From DATMRS01 sp035566015 (GTDB lineage: Bacteria > Pseudomonadota > Alphaproteobacteria > Sphingomonadales > Sphingomonadaceae): a DNA stretch of 64,000 nucleotides. Under the pieces are notes generated by a model. The model was not told the origin of the DNA. It saw only the letters and a list, made by a program, of their open reading frames with translations, and ran no database searches. Below, piece after piece: positions 54,532 through 61,951 of this stretch (positions are counted from its first letter, which is position 1; every line of letters begins with the position of its first letter). The position numbers and the translations under genes are program-made. The stretch is from the NCBI GenBank assembly GCA_035566015.1, contig DATMRS010000006.1, positions 62,001 to 126,000 on the forward strand. Direction: 5' to 3'.

Positions 54532-54921
54532 TCAGCGGCTGCCGTGGCTGGGCGCGTCGCCGCCCGTCTCGGGCTTGGGGGCAGCGGAATTGATGTCGAG
54601 TGAGCCGCCGCCCGCTTGCGGATCGGCATCATAATCTTCCGCGCCGCCGCCTCCGCCAGCTCCGGCTCCGCTTCCCCGGACCGCGCCGCTTCCCGTTGAA
54701 GGGCGCGCGCCGCGATTGGCTTCGGCTTCCGGATCGGACTTGCGGGTGCCGGCTTGCGGCGTCCACTGCTCTTCAGCGCCGTGCGGGGCGTCGACTTCGG
54801 GTTCCTCATTGCCGCGCGCCGCTTCGCTGGAGGGCAGCGGGGTGCGCGCGCCGCCGCCGTCCTGCCGGCGGTCCGCTTCCTTGCCTCCGGCGCGCTGCTG
54901 GCTTGTCTCGATCTTGGCCAT
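54532..54921 (-). CDS. Hypothetical low-complexity protein
   Basis: A 129-residue hydrophilic protein of Gly, Ala, Asp, Glu, Pro and Arg, predicted to be disordered over its whole length. The start MAKIETSQQRAGGKEADRR has a good ribosome binding site (GAGGAGA, 7 bp upstream). No family is recognised. It lies 74 bp after the FMN reductase gene and may be read from the same transcript. Confidence 0.55.
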   Translation of the reverse strand: MAKIETSQQRAGGKEADRRQDGGGARTPLPSSEAARGNEEPEVDAPHGAEEQWTPQAGTRKSDPEAEANRGARPSTGSGAVRGSGAGAGGGGGAEDYDADPQAGGGSLDINSAAPKPETGGDAPSHGSR

Positions 54922-54995
54922 GATCCATCTCCTCGCCCTTCCGAACGAATGGAGGCTACAGTCGTGCCATCGCGTATGAGGCGCGCGCGTCCCCG

Positions 54996-55568
54996 TCAGG
55001 CGTCGGGCGGTAGGGTCGAGAGGACGCGCGCGATGAAGATATGAAATTCCTCCATATAATTGCGCAGGAATTTCCGGCTGTCCTCGTTGGTCACTTCACT
55101 CTGATCATCGATCAGGCCAGGCGTGAAGCGGATATAGGCTTCGGGGGCGTTCATCTGGGGCGAATTGCAGAAGCCGAGCACACTGCGCAGGCTCTGTTGC
55201 GCGATCGCGGTGCCGATCGCGCCGGGCGACGTACCGATCACCGCCGAAGGCTTGTGGGTGAAGGAATTGGTGCCATAGGGCCGGCTCGCCCAGTCGATCG
55301 CGTTCTTCAACCCGCCAGGAATCGAGCGATTATATTCGGGTGTGACGAAGAGCAGCGCGTCGACCGCCTTCAACGCATCCTTGTAGGCGCGCGCCACCGG
55401 CGGAAAGTCTGCATCATAATCGTAGCTGTAGAGCGGCAGGTCGCGGAACGATATTTCGGTGAAGGTCAACTCGGGCGGCGCCAGCTTGATCAGCGCATGG
55501 GCGAGTTTCCGGTTGATCGATTCGGTGGCGAGGCTGCCGATAAGATATCCGACTTTGTAGCTTGTCAT
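54996..55568 (-). CDS. NADPH-dependent FMN reductase
   Basis: A 190-residue flavodoxin-like reductase. The FMN phosphate loop is LIGSLATESINRKLA and the isoalloxazine loops are TPEYNRSIPGGLKNAIDWAS and TSPGAIGTAIAQQSLR. It is like ArsH/ChrR-type quinone or azo reductases. GGAA precedes the ATG. It is the fifth gene of the formaldehyde operon, 40 bp after fdhD. Confidence 0.9.
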   Translation of the reverse strand: MTSYKVGYLIGSLATESINRKLAHALIKLAPPELTFTEISFRDLPLYSYDYDADFPPVARAYKDALKAVDALLFVTPEYNRSIPGGLKNAIDWASRPYGTNSFTHKPSAVIGTSPGAIGTAIAQQSLRSVLGFCNSPQMNAPEAYIRFTPGLIDDQSEVTNEDSRKFLRNYMEEFHIFIARVLSTLPPDA

Positions 55569-55608
55569 GGTCTTCCCTTTCCCGGCGGAACGGTGCCCCC
55601 TTTTGTCG

Positions 55609-56400
55609 TCATAGCGGTACGGGCGGCGCGCTGGCCAGCACCGCATCGGGGCGTGCGAGCGCGATCAGGCGGAGCCCCGCCTCCGCCGCGCGCGCGACCG
55701 CAAGGCTGGTCGGTGCGGAGACGGTGACGAGCATCGGACAATCGGCGAGCACCGCCTTTTCCACCAGTTCGTAGGAGCAGCGCGCCGACAGCAGCGCGAA
55801 TCCCCCGTCCCAACCGATCCCCGCGCCCAGCATCGCTCCGATCAGCTTGTCGAAGGCATTGTGGCGGCCGACATCCTCGCGCGCCAGCCGGATCGTCCCG
55901 TCGGCCGCGCATAAGGCCGCGGCGTGGACCGCGCCCGTCGCGCGATTGAGCGGCTGGTGCGCGCGAAGTGTCTCCAGCGCACCGAACAACGCCTCTTGCC
56001 CCGCCCGCGTCGAAGAGATGACGCGCGGCAGCGGCCGCAGCGCCTGTTCGAGATTCTCGATGCCGCACAGGCCGCAGGAGGATTCGGAGACACGATGGCG
56101 TACACGCTCCGCGACGCGCGCGACACGATCGGCGATCAACGTGATGCGCAGGATCACCCCGCCTGCGGCCTCATGTGTCTCGACGTCGATCAAATCCGAG
56201 GCCGCATCGATCAGCCGTTCGGACCGGCAGAAACCGCGTGCGAAATCGGCGAGATCGGCGGGCGTCGCCATCATCACCGCATAGCCGAGGCCGTTAATCT
56301 CGATCGCGATCGGCATCTCGACCGCGAGCAGCCGGTCAATCGGCTCGGGTTTCCCCGTTGGAGTCAATCGATCGAAGCGGGCGGAGACCGTGGAGTCCAT
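55609..56400 (-). CDS. fdhD: Formate dehydrogenase accessory sulfurtransferase FdhD
   Basis: A 263-residue FdhD. It moves sulfur from IscS to the molybdenum cofactor of formate dehydrogenase, which is needed for activity. The two conserved cysteines are Cys109 and Cys112 (SSCGLCG), and the cofactor-binding AREDVGRHNAFDKLIGA motif is present. No formate dehydrogenase gene is in the window, so its partner must be elsewhere. The position after fghA fits the last step of formaldehyde oxidation, formate to CO2. Confidence 0.93.
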   Translation of the reverse strand: MDSTVSARFDRLTPTGKPEPIDRLLAVEMPIAIEINGLGYAVMMATPADLADFARGFCRSERLIDAASDLIDVETHEAAGGVILRITLIADRVARVAERVRHRVSESSCGLCGIENLEQALRPLPRVISSTRAGQEALFGALETLRAHQPLNRATGAVHAAALCAADGTIRLAREDVGRHNAFDKLIGAMLGAGIGWDGGFALLSARCSYELVEKAVLADCPMLVTVSAPTSLAVARAAEAGLRLIALARPDAVLASAPPVPL

Positions 56401-56430
56401 GCCCCCTCCTAGTCCCTCCTGCGACGAAGA

Positions 56431-57282
56431 TCAGCCCAGCCGCTCCGCATGCCAGCGCAGATGATCCGCGAGGAAGGTCGATATGAAATAATAGCTGTGG
56501 TCATATCCCGGCCGCATCCGCAGATCGAGCGGAATGCCCGCTGCCTTGCATGCCTCCGCGAGCAGCGAGGGCTTCAGCTGTCCTTCGAGGAAATCATCGG
56601 CCTCGCCCTGTTCCACCAGGATTTCGGGCACGCGCGCACCATCCTCGATCAGCGCGGTCGCGTCATAGGCGCGCCACGTCTGGCGATCGTCACCCAGATA
56701 ACCGGTCAGCGCCTTCTCGCCCCAAGGGCAACGCAGCGGCGAGACGATCGGCGAGAATGCCGACACGCTCTTGTAGGCCGACGGATTCTTGAGCGCGATC
56801 GTGAGCGCGCCGTGACCGCCCATCGAATGGCCGGTGATCGCCTGACGGCCCATATCCGCAGGAAAATGGGCCGCCACGATTTCGGGCAGCTCCTTCGTCA
56901 CATAGCTCAGCATGCGATAGTTTCTGGCGAAGGGCGCCGCCGTCGCATCGACATAGAAACCCGCGCCCAGCCCGAAATCATAGGCGCCGTTCGGATCGTC
57001 AGGCACGCCCTCACCGCGCGGCGACGTGTCCGGCGCGACGAAGATCAGCCCGAGTTCGACACATGCGCGGCGAAACTCGCCCTTTTCGGTGACATTCGCA
57101 TGCGTGCAGGTCAGCCCGGAAAGATACCAGACCACTGGCAGCGGCGCCGCATCCGCCGCCAGCCCTTGCGGCGGCACGAACACCGAAAAGGTCATCTCGG
57201 TGTCCGTCTCGCGCGACGCATGGCGGTACACGCCCTGCACGCCGCCGTGGCTGCGGTTGGTCGATATCGTTTCAAGCGTCAC
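56431..57282 (-). CDS. fghA: S-formylglutathione hydrolase
   Basis: A 283-residue alpha/beta hydrolase of the esterase D type. It releases formate and glutathione from S-formylglutathione. The nucleophile is Ser153 in GHSMGGHGA. The aspartate and histidine are in GEADDFL and YDHSYYF. The GTG start at 57282 has CGGAG 6 bp upstream; a longer frame has no support. It lies 22 bp after the VOC gene. Confidence 0.93.
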   Translation of the reverse strand: MTLETISTNRSHGGVQGVYRHASRETDTEMTFSVFVPPQGLAADAAPLPVVWYLSGLTCTHANVTEKGEFRRACVELGLIFVAPDTSPRGEGVPDDPNGAYDFGLGAGFYVDATAAPFARNYRMLSYVTKELPEIVAAHFPADMGRQAITGHSMGGHGALTIALKNPSAYKSVSAFSPIVSPLRCPWGEKALTGYLGDDRQTWRAYDATALIEDGARVPEILVEQGEADDFLEGQLKPSLLAEACKAAGIPLDLRMRPGYDHSYYFISTFLADHLRWHAERLG

Positions 57283-57304
57283 AACAATCTCCGGTGCGGT
57301 CGCT

Positions 57305-57691
57305 TCATTCACCCGGGGCGAAGCAATAGGTGCAGATCTTGTTGCCGTCGGGATCGCGCACATAGGCGGCATAGGCCGTGGGCGTGAAGCTGCGCGGGCC
57401 GGGCGCGCCCTCGTCGGTGCCGCCATTGGCGAGCGCCGTTTCGTGGAAAGCGCGCACCGCCGCGCGGCTCGGCGCGGCGAAGCTGATCGTGCCGCCGTTC
57501 GCGAAGGTGCAAGGCTGGCCATTGCCCGGCTTCGTCACCATGAACTCGGGCGCGTCGGCACCCCAGATGGACGCATTTTCATGCAAGTCCATCACTCGCT
57601 TTAGCCCCAGCGCGCCCAGCGTCTTGTCATAAAAGGTCCGCGCCTTGCCGATGTCATTGGTCCCGACGACGATATGGGTAAAAATCGCCAT
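57305..57691 (-). CDS. VOC superfamily (glyoxalase-like) protein
   Basis: A 128-residue vicinal oxygen chelate protein. Paired beta-alpha-beta modules are visible (HIVVGTNDIGKARTFYDKTL and AAYVRDPDGNKICTYCF). The metal residues are probably His6 and a C-terminal glutamate. Related gene neighbours of frmA act as glyoxalases or bind glutathione adducts. Function here is not established. It lies between frmA and fghA in the formaldehyde operon. Confidence 0.82.
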   Translation of the reverse strand: MAIFTHIVVGTNDIGKARTFYDKTLGALGLKRVMDLHENASIWGADAPEFMVTKPGNGQPCTFANGGTISFAAPSRAAVRAFHETALANGGTDEGAPGPRSFTPTAYAAYVRDPDGNKICTYCFAPGE

Positions 57692-57713
57692 GATTCCATC
57701 CTTCCGGTTCGAG

Positions 57714-58826
57714 TCAGTACAGGACCACGCTGCGGATCGATTCGCCCGCATGCATCAGGTCGAACGCCTTGTTGATGTCGTTCAGCGGCATCGTATGGGT
57801 GATGAGATCGTCGATGTTGATCTTGCCGTCCATATACCAGTCGACGATCTTCGGCACATCGGTTCGCCCGCGCGCGCCGCCGAAGGCCGAGCCTTTCCAG
57901 ACGCGCCCTGTTACGAGCTGGAATGGCCGGGTGGAGATTTCCTTGCCCGCTTCGGCGACGCCGATGATGATCGACTGGCCCCAGCCGCGATGGCAGCATT
58001 CGAGCGCCTGGCGCATCACATTGGTGTTGCCCGTGCAATCGAACGAATAATCCGCGCCGCCGTCGGTCGCGTCGATGATCGCGGCGACCACCTTGTCGAC
58101 GCCCACCTCGTTCGGGTTGATGAAGTGCGTCATGCCGAATTTCTTCGCCATCGCCACCTTCGCGGGGTTGATGTCGACGCCGATGATCTTGTTCGCACCC
58201 ACCATGCGGGCACCCTGGATGACGTTGAGGCCGATGCCGCCCAGGCCGAAGACGACGACATTCGCGCCCGGCTCGACGCCCGCCGTCCAGATCACCGCGC
58301 CGATACCGGTCGTGACGCCGCAGCCGATGTAGCAGATTTTGTCGAACGGCGCGTCCTCGCGCACCTTGGCAACCGCGATCTCCGGCATCACCGTGAAGTT
58401 CGAGAAGGTCGAGCAGCCCATATAATGGTAGATCGTCTCGCCCCCCAGCTTGAAGCGGCTGGTGCCGTCCGGCATCACACCCTGCCCCTGGGTGGAGCGG
58501 ATCGAGGTGCACAGATTCGATTTCTGCGAGAGGCAGGTTTTGCACTGCCGGCATTCGGGGGTGTAGAGTGGGATAACATGGTCGCCCGGCTTCACCGAGG
58601 TGACGCCCGCTCCCACTTCGCGCACGATACCGGCGCCTTCATGGCCGAGGATCGAGGGGAAGATGCCTTCCGAATCCTTGCCTTCCAGCGTGTAGGCGTC
58701 GGTATGGCACACGCCCGTCGCCATCACCTCGACAAGCACCTCACCGGCCCGGGGCCCTTCGAGGTCGACTTCGTGGATCTCGAGCGGCTTGTTTGGCGCA
58801 ACCGCGATCGCGGCTCTCGTTTTCAT
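57714..58826 (-). CDS. frmA: S-(hydroxymethyl)glutathione dehydrogenase
   Basis: A 370-residue class III alcohol dehydrogenase. It oxidises the formaldehyde-glutathione adduct to S-formylglutathione with NAD. The catalytic zinc residues include Cys40 and His62, and the structural zinc cysteines are Cys92, 95, 98 and 106 (ECRQCKTCLSQKSNLC). The NAD motif is GLGGIGLNVIQGARM. It heads the operon; the 87-bp region before it carries a MarR-type palindrome. Confidence 0.97.
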   Translation of the reverse strand: MKTRAAIAVAPNKPLEIHEVDLEGPRAGEVLVEVMATGVCHTDAYTLEGKDSEGIFPSILGHEGAGIVREVGAGVTSVKPGDHVIPLYTPECRQCKTCLSQKSNLCTSIRSTQGQGVMPDGTSRFKLGGETIYHYMGCSTFSNFTVMPEIAVAKVREDAPFDKICYIGCGVTTGIGAVIWTAGVEPGANVVVFGLGGIGLNVIQGARMVGANKIIGVDINPAKVAMAKKFGMTHFINPNEVGVDKVVAAIIDATDGGADYSFDCTGNTNVMRQALECCHRGWGQSIIIGVAEAGKEISTRPFQLVTGRVWKGSAFGGARGRTDVPKIVDWYMDGKINIDDLITHTMPLNDINKAFDLMHAGESIRSVVLY

Positions 58827-58879
58827 CACATATTCTCCCCGGTGAAGCTGGCTTTCCTTCGGTCCTATGCCTAGGTGAT

Positions 58880-58891
58880 TTGACAAGTCAA
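58880..58891. promoter_or_regulatory. MarR-type palindrome between frmA and the MarR gene
   Basis: TTGAC-AA-GTCAA, a perfect 5-bp inverted repeat in the 87-bp divergent region. On the minus strand its TTGACT is a good -35 element for frmA, so a bound regulator would block that promoter. Regulator identity is inferred from the neighbouring MarR gene. Confidence 0.6.
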
Positions 58892-58913
58892 CGGATGCTC
58901 GAAACTATACCCC

Positions 58914-59462
58914 ATGCCTCATAATCGCACGAAGGAAGAAGCCCCCTTGCTCGTATTGCCCGCCGAAGAGACGCGGGCCAATGCAGCGAAGCCCCGGCTC
59001 GATTTCGCTTATTATGTCCCATTCGGGCTCACCGCGATCTCCAACAAGATCGCGCGCTCGGCGAGCCGGGTCTATCTGAAGCTTTATGGTGTCGGCATCA
59101 ACGAATGGCGGATCGTCGCCAATCTGCGCGTCCGGCCGGGCATCACTGCCAACCTGATCTGCCAGACGTCGGGACTGGACAAGGCGGCCGTCAGCCGGTC
59201 GCTCCGCCTGCTCGAGGATCATGGCTATATCGAGGCCGACAAGACGACCAACGGCGACGCACGCGGGCGCAACCTGCGCCTCACCGCCAAGGGGGACAAG
59301 CTCCATGACGAATTGATCGGCGTGGCGCTGGCACGCGAGGAGGAGCTTCTCCACGGCTTCACCGAGGCCGAACGGCGCCAATTGTTGAGCTTCATCACGC
59401 GCATGCACGCCAACGTCAATCTCGTCGGCGAAGTGCTGGGGCCACCCACGCGCCGCGAATAG
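58914..59462 (+). CDS. MarR-family regulator, divergent from frmA
   Basis: A 182-residue MarR protein. The winged helix is at about residues 60-130 (ITANLICQTSGLDKAAVSRS, LLEDHGYIEADKTTNGDARG, RNLRLTAKGDKLHDELIGVA). It shares an 87-bp divergent promoter with frmA that contains a palindrome. Formaldehyde or a glutathione adduct is a plausible signal, whereas the E. coli frm operon uses the unrelated FrmR. This substitution is inference from gene order. Confidence 0.88.
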   Translation: MPHNRTKEEAPLLVLPAEETRANAAKPRLDFAYYVPFGLTAISNKIARSASRVYLKLYGVGINEWRIVANLRVRPGITANLICQTSGLDKAAVSRSLRLLEDHGYIEADKTTNGDARGRNLRLTAKGDKLHDELIGVALAREEELLHGFTEAERRQLLSFITRMHANVNLVGEVLGPPTRRE

Positions 59463-59507
59463 TCGCGGCGGGAGAGGCTTGATCCGGGTGGAGTGCGTTG
59501 AAGCAGG

Positions 59508-60416
59508 ATGAACGAAGCACACCCCCCTCCCCGTCAGGCCGCGCTGATTGTCAATGCACGGTCGCGCAAGGGACGGCGGCTCTTTCGCGAGGCCACGGCC
59601 TTGTTGAAGGACGCCGGGATCGATCTCGTCTCAACCCGGGCGGAGCGCAAGCCGGCCCGGATGCGCAAACATATTGCCGAGGCGATTGCGACAGGCGTAC
59701 CGATGGTGATCGTCGGCGGGGGCGATGGATCGCTGTCATCGGCAGTCGATGAATTTGTAGGCTCGGACACCCTGTTCGCGCTGCTGCCCTTGGGCACCGC
59801 GAACAGCTTCGCCCGGTCGCTCGGCATTCCGCTCGACCTGCCGGGCGCGGTCGGCGTGATCGCAAGCGGGCGGCGGCGGCGCATCGATCTCGGCATGATC
59901 GACGGCGATTATTTTGCGAACAGCGCCGCGCTCGGCCTGTCGCCGCTGATTGCCGAGACGGTGCCCGATCTGCTCAAGCGCTTCCTTGGCCGCCTGGGCT
60001 ATGTGGGCTGGGCGCTTTTTCGCCTGTCCCGGTTCCAGCCGTTCCTCCTGACCGTCGGCGAAGGCGCTGCGGCCGAGACGATCGAGGCGCTGGAAGTGCG
60101 GATCGCCAACGGTTCCTATCATGGCGGCGCCGAGTTGGTAGCGAGCGCACGCGTCGATTCAGGGGAGATCGTCGTCCAGGCGGTAGTCGGCCGGCAGTTG
60201 GCGCGGCTCGGCTGGAATTATGTGCGCAGCCTGCTCCGTCTGCCACAGCGCGCGACCGATCTACGCGAATTTCGCGGCCGCTCGCTCCGTATCGCGACCG
60301 ATCCGCCGCAGCCGATCTCGATCGACGGCGAGGTGCTCGCCCGAACCCCCGTCACCGCGCGGATCGCGCCGGGGGTGATCGAGGTCGCCGCGCCGGCTGC
60401 TCAGCCTGAGGGATGA
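59508..60416 (+). CDS. Lipid kinase (diacylglycerol kinase-like, DAGK catalytic domain)
   Basis: A 302-residue DAGK_cat protein of the YegS/DgkB type. The ATP-binding GGGDGS is at residues 70-75, in VIVGGGDGSLSSAVDEF, and the PLGTANSFARSL motif follows. The C-terminal beta-sandwich ends with RIATDPPQPISIDGE. It probably phosphorylates a lipid with a free hydroxyl. It lies 45 bp after the MarR gene and overlaps the 3' end of the convergent MATE gene by 16 bp. Confidence 0.88.
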   Translation: MNEAHPPPRQAALIVNARSRKGRRLFREATALLKDAGIDLVSTRAERKPARMRKHIAEAIATGVPMVIVGGGDGSLSSAVDEFVGSDTLFALLPLGTANSFARSLGIPLDLPGAVGVIASGRRRRIDLGMIDGDYFANSAALGLSPLIAETVPDLLKRFLGRLGYVGWALFRLSRFQPFLLTVGEGAAAETIEALEVRIANGSYHGGAELVASARVDSGEIVVQAVVGRQLARLGWNYVRSLLRLPQRATDLREFRGRSLRIATDPPQPISIDGEVLARTPVTARIAPGVIEVAAPAAQPEG

Positions 60417-61873
60417 AGCCGCCCGCCCGGTTCGCCGTCCGCCAATGTTCGCTCCTCGCTTTCGGCGGCAACGATCGGCGCCATCAGCCTGATATCGCGC
60501 CATTTGCCCCAGCGATAATAAGCGACCGTCAGAACGAGCGACGCGACCGAACCCGCCGGGAAGCTCCACCAGATCGCGTCGGCGCCGAAGCGGGGCAGGA
60601 AAGTGATGGCGATGCCTAGACGCACCGGGATCGCGGTGATGAACAGGATCATCAGCGGCACCAGCACCGCGCCGTTCGCCCGCACCACACCCGAAAGGAC
60701 CAGCGTGATGCCGAACAGCACGAAGCTCCAGCTCACGACGAGGTGGATATGCCGCGCGATCGGCAGCGCGTCGCCTCCCTTGGGCAGGAACAGGCCGAGC
60801 ACCTGCCGGTCGACAAGGGTCAGCGCGACGACCATCGCGCCGGTAAGCAGCACGTTCATCCACACGCCCGACCGCGCGATCCGCGCCACCCGGTCCCACT
60901 TGCCCGCGCCGATATTCTGCGCCGCCATCGCGCTTACCGCGCCGCCAAGGGCGAGCGCGGGCATCTGGATATAGGTCCATAGCTGCGAGGTGATGCCGTA
61001 GGCGGCGGTCGTCGAAACGCCTTCGCGATTGACGAGACCGATGACGGTGAGTGCCGACAGGGACATCACCAGCATCTGCAACCCCATCGGGAAGCCCTTG
61101 AGGACGATAACCTTCAGCAGCTTCGGATCGGGCCAGAGATAGCGCCACTCCGCCCCACGCAACCGCATGCTGAGATCGCGCGCCTGGATGTAGGCGATAA
61201 GCGCGACCAGGCTGATATAATTGGCCGCGAGCGTCGCCATTGCCGAGCCCGCTATGCCGAGGCGCGGCGCAGGCCCGAGGCCAAGGATCATCACCGGATT
61301 CAGCCCGACGTCGATCACCGCGCCCAGCCCCATGAACCATAAGGGTGTCATCGAATCGCCGGTTCCGCGCAGCCCCATCATCAGCAGCACGGCGAGGAAG
61401 CTTGGCGGCATGCCGAGGAAGATGACGCGGAGATAATCGAGTGCGAGCGGGAAAACGATCGGGCCGGTATCCAGCAGATGCAGGAGTGCCGGCGCATAGA
61501 TCCAGCCCATGATCGCGATCAGCACCGCAAGCAGCACGAACATGCCGATCGCGCTGCCCATCACGCGGCGCGCACCGTCTATGTCGCGCCGCCCCATCGA
61601 CTGGCCGACAAGGATCGTCGCTGCCATGCCGAAGCCAAAGACACCTGCAAACATCAGGAACATCACGAGGTTTGCGTTCGATGTCGCCGCCAGCGCATCC
61701 TCGCCCAGGAAGCGGCCGACCCAGACTGCGTTGATCGATCCGTTCAAAGATTGAAGGATGCTCGAACCCAGCGTCGGCAGCGCGAACATCAGCAGCGTCC
61801 GTCCGATTGGGCCGGCCGTCAGATCCTTCCCGCCATGCTGACGCCTCGGGACACCTATGGTTTCCTGATCCAC
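60401..61873 (-). CDS. MATE family multidrug efflux transporter
   Basis: A 490-residue, 12-helix MATE exporter with two six-helix halves. The N-terminal half starts RTLLMFALPTLGSSILQSLN and has the GQSMGRRD loop; the second half starts FPMGLQMLVMSLSALTVIGL and has the AAQNIGAGKWDR loop. It belongs to the DinF/NorM-like prokaryotic group and should extrude cationic compounds with sodium or protons. A GTG start is used, with AAGGGG 7 bp upstream. Confidence 0.92.
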   Translation of the reverse strand: MDQETIGVPRRQHGGKDLTAGPIGRTLLMFALPTLGSSILQSLNGSINAVWVGRFLGEDALAATSNANLVMFLMFAGVFGFGMAATILVGQSMGRRDIDGARRVMGSAIGMFVLLAVLIAIMGWIYAPALLHLLDTGPIVFPLALDYLRVIFLGMPPSFLAVLLMMGLRGTGDSMTPLWFMGLGAVIDVGLNPVMILGLGPAPRLGIAGSAMATLAANYISLVALIAYIQARDLSMRLRGAEWRYLWPDPKLLKVIVLKGFPMGLQMLVMSLSALTVIGLVNREGVSTTAAYGITSQLWTYIQMPALALGGAVSAMAAQNIGAGKWDRVARIARSGVWMNVLLTGAMVVALTLVDRQVLGLFLPKGGDALPIARHIHLVVSWSFVLFGITLVLSGVVRANGAVLVPLMILFITAIPVRLGIAITFLPRFGADAIWWSFPAGSVASLVLTVAYYRWGKWRDIRLMAPIVAAESEERTLADGEPGGRLHPSG

Positions 61874-61951
61874 TCCGTCACCCCTTTGCCACGGAGTCCC
61901 GCCGGCAACCCCATTTGCCCTATCGTTTGCTGATACAACTAAAAACGATCG

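Noticed and set aside
61922..61949. 7-bp inverted repeat ATCGTTT / AAACGAT after valS as a terminator
   Set aside because: Long loop, weak stem and no T-run in the valS direction.
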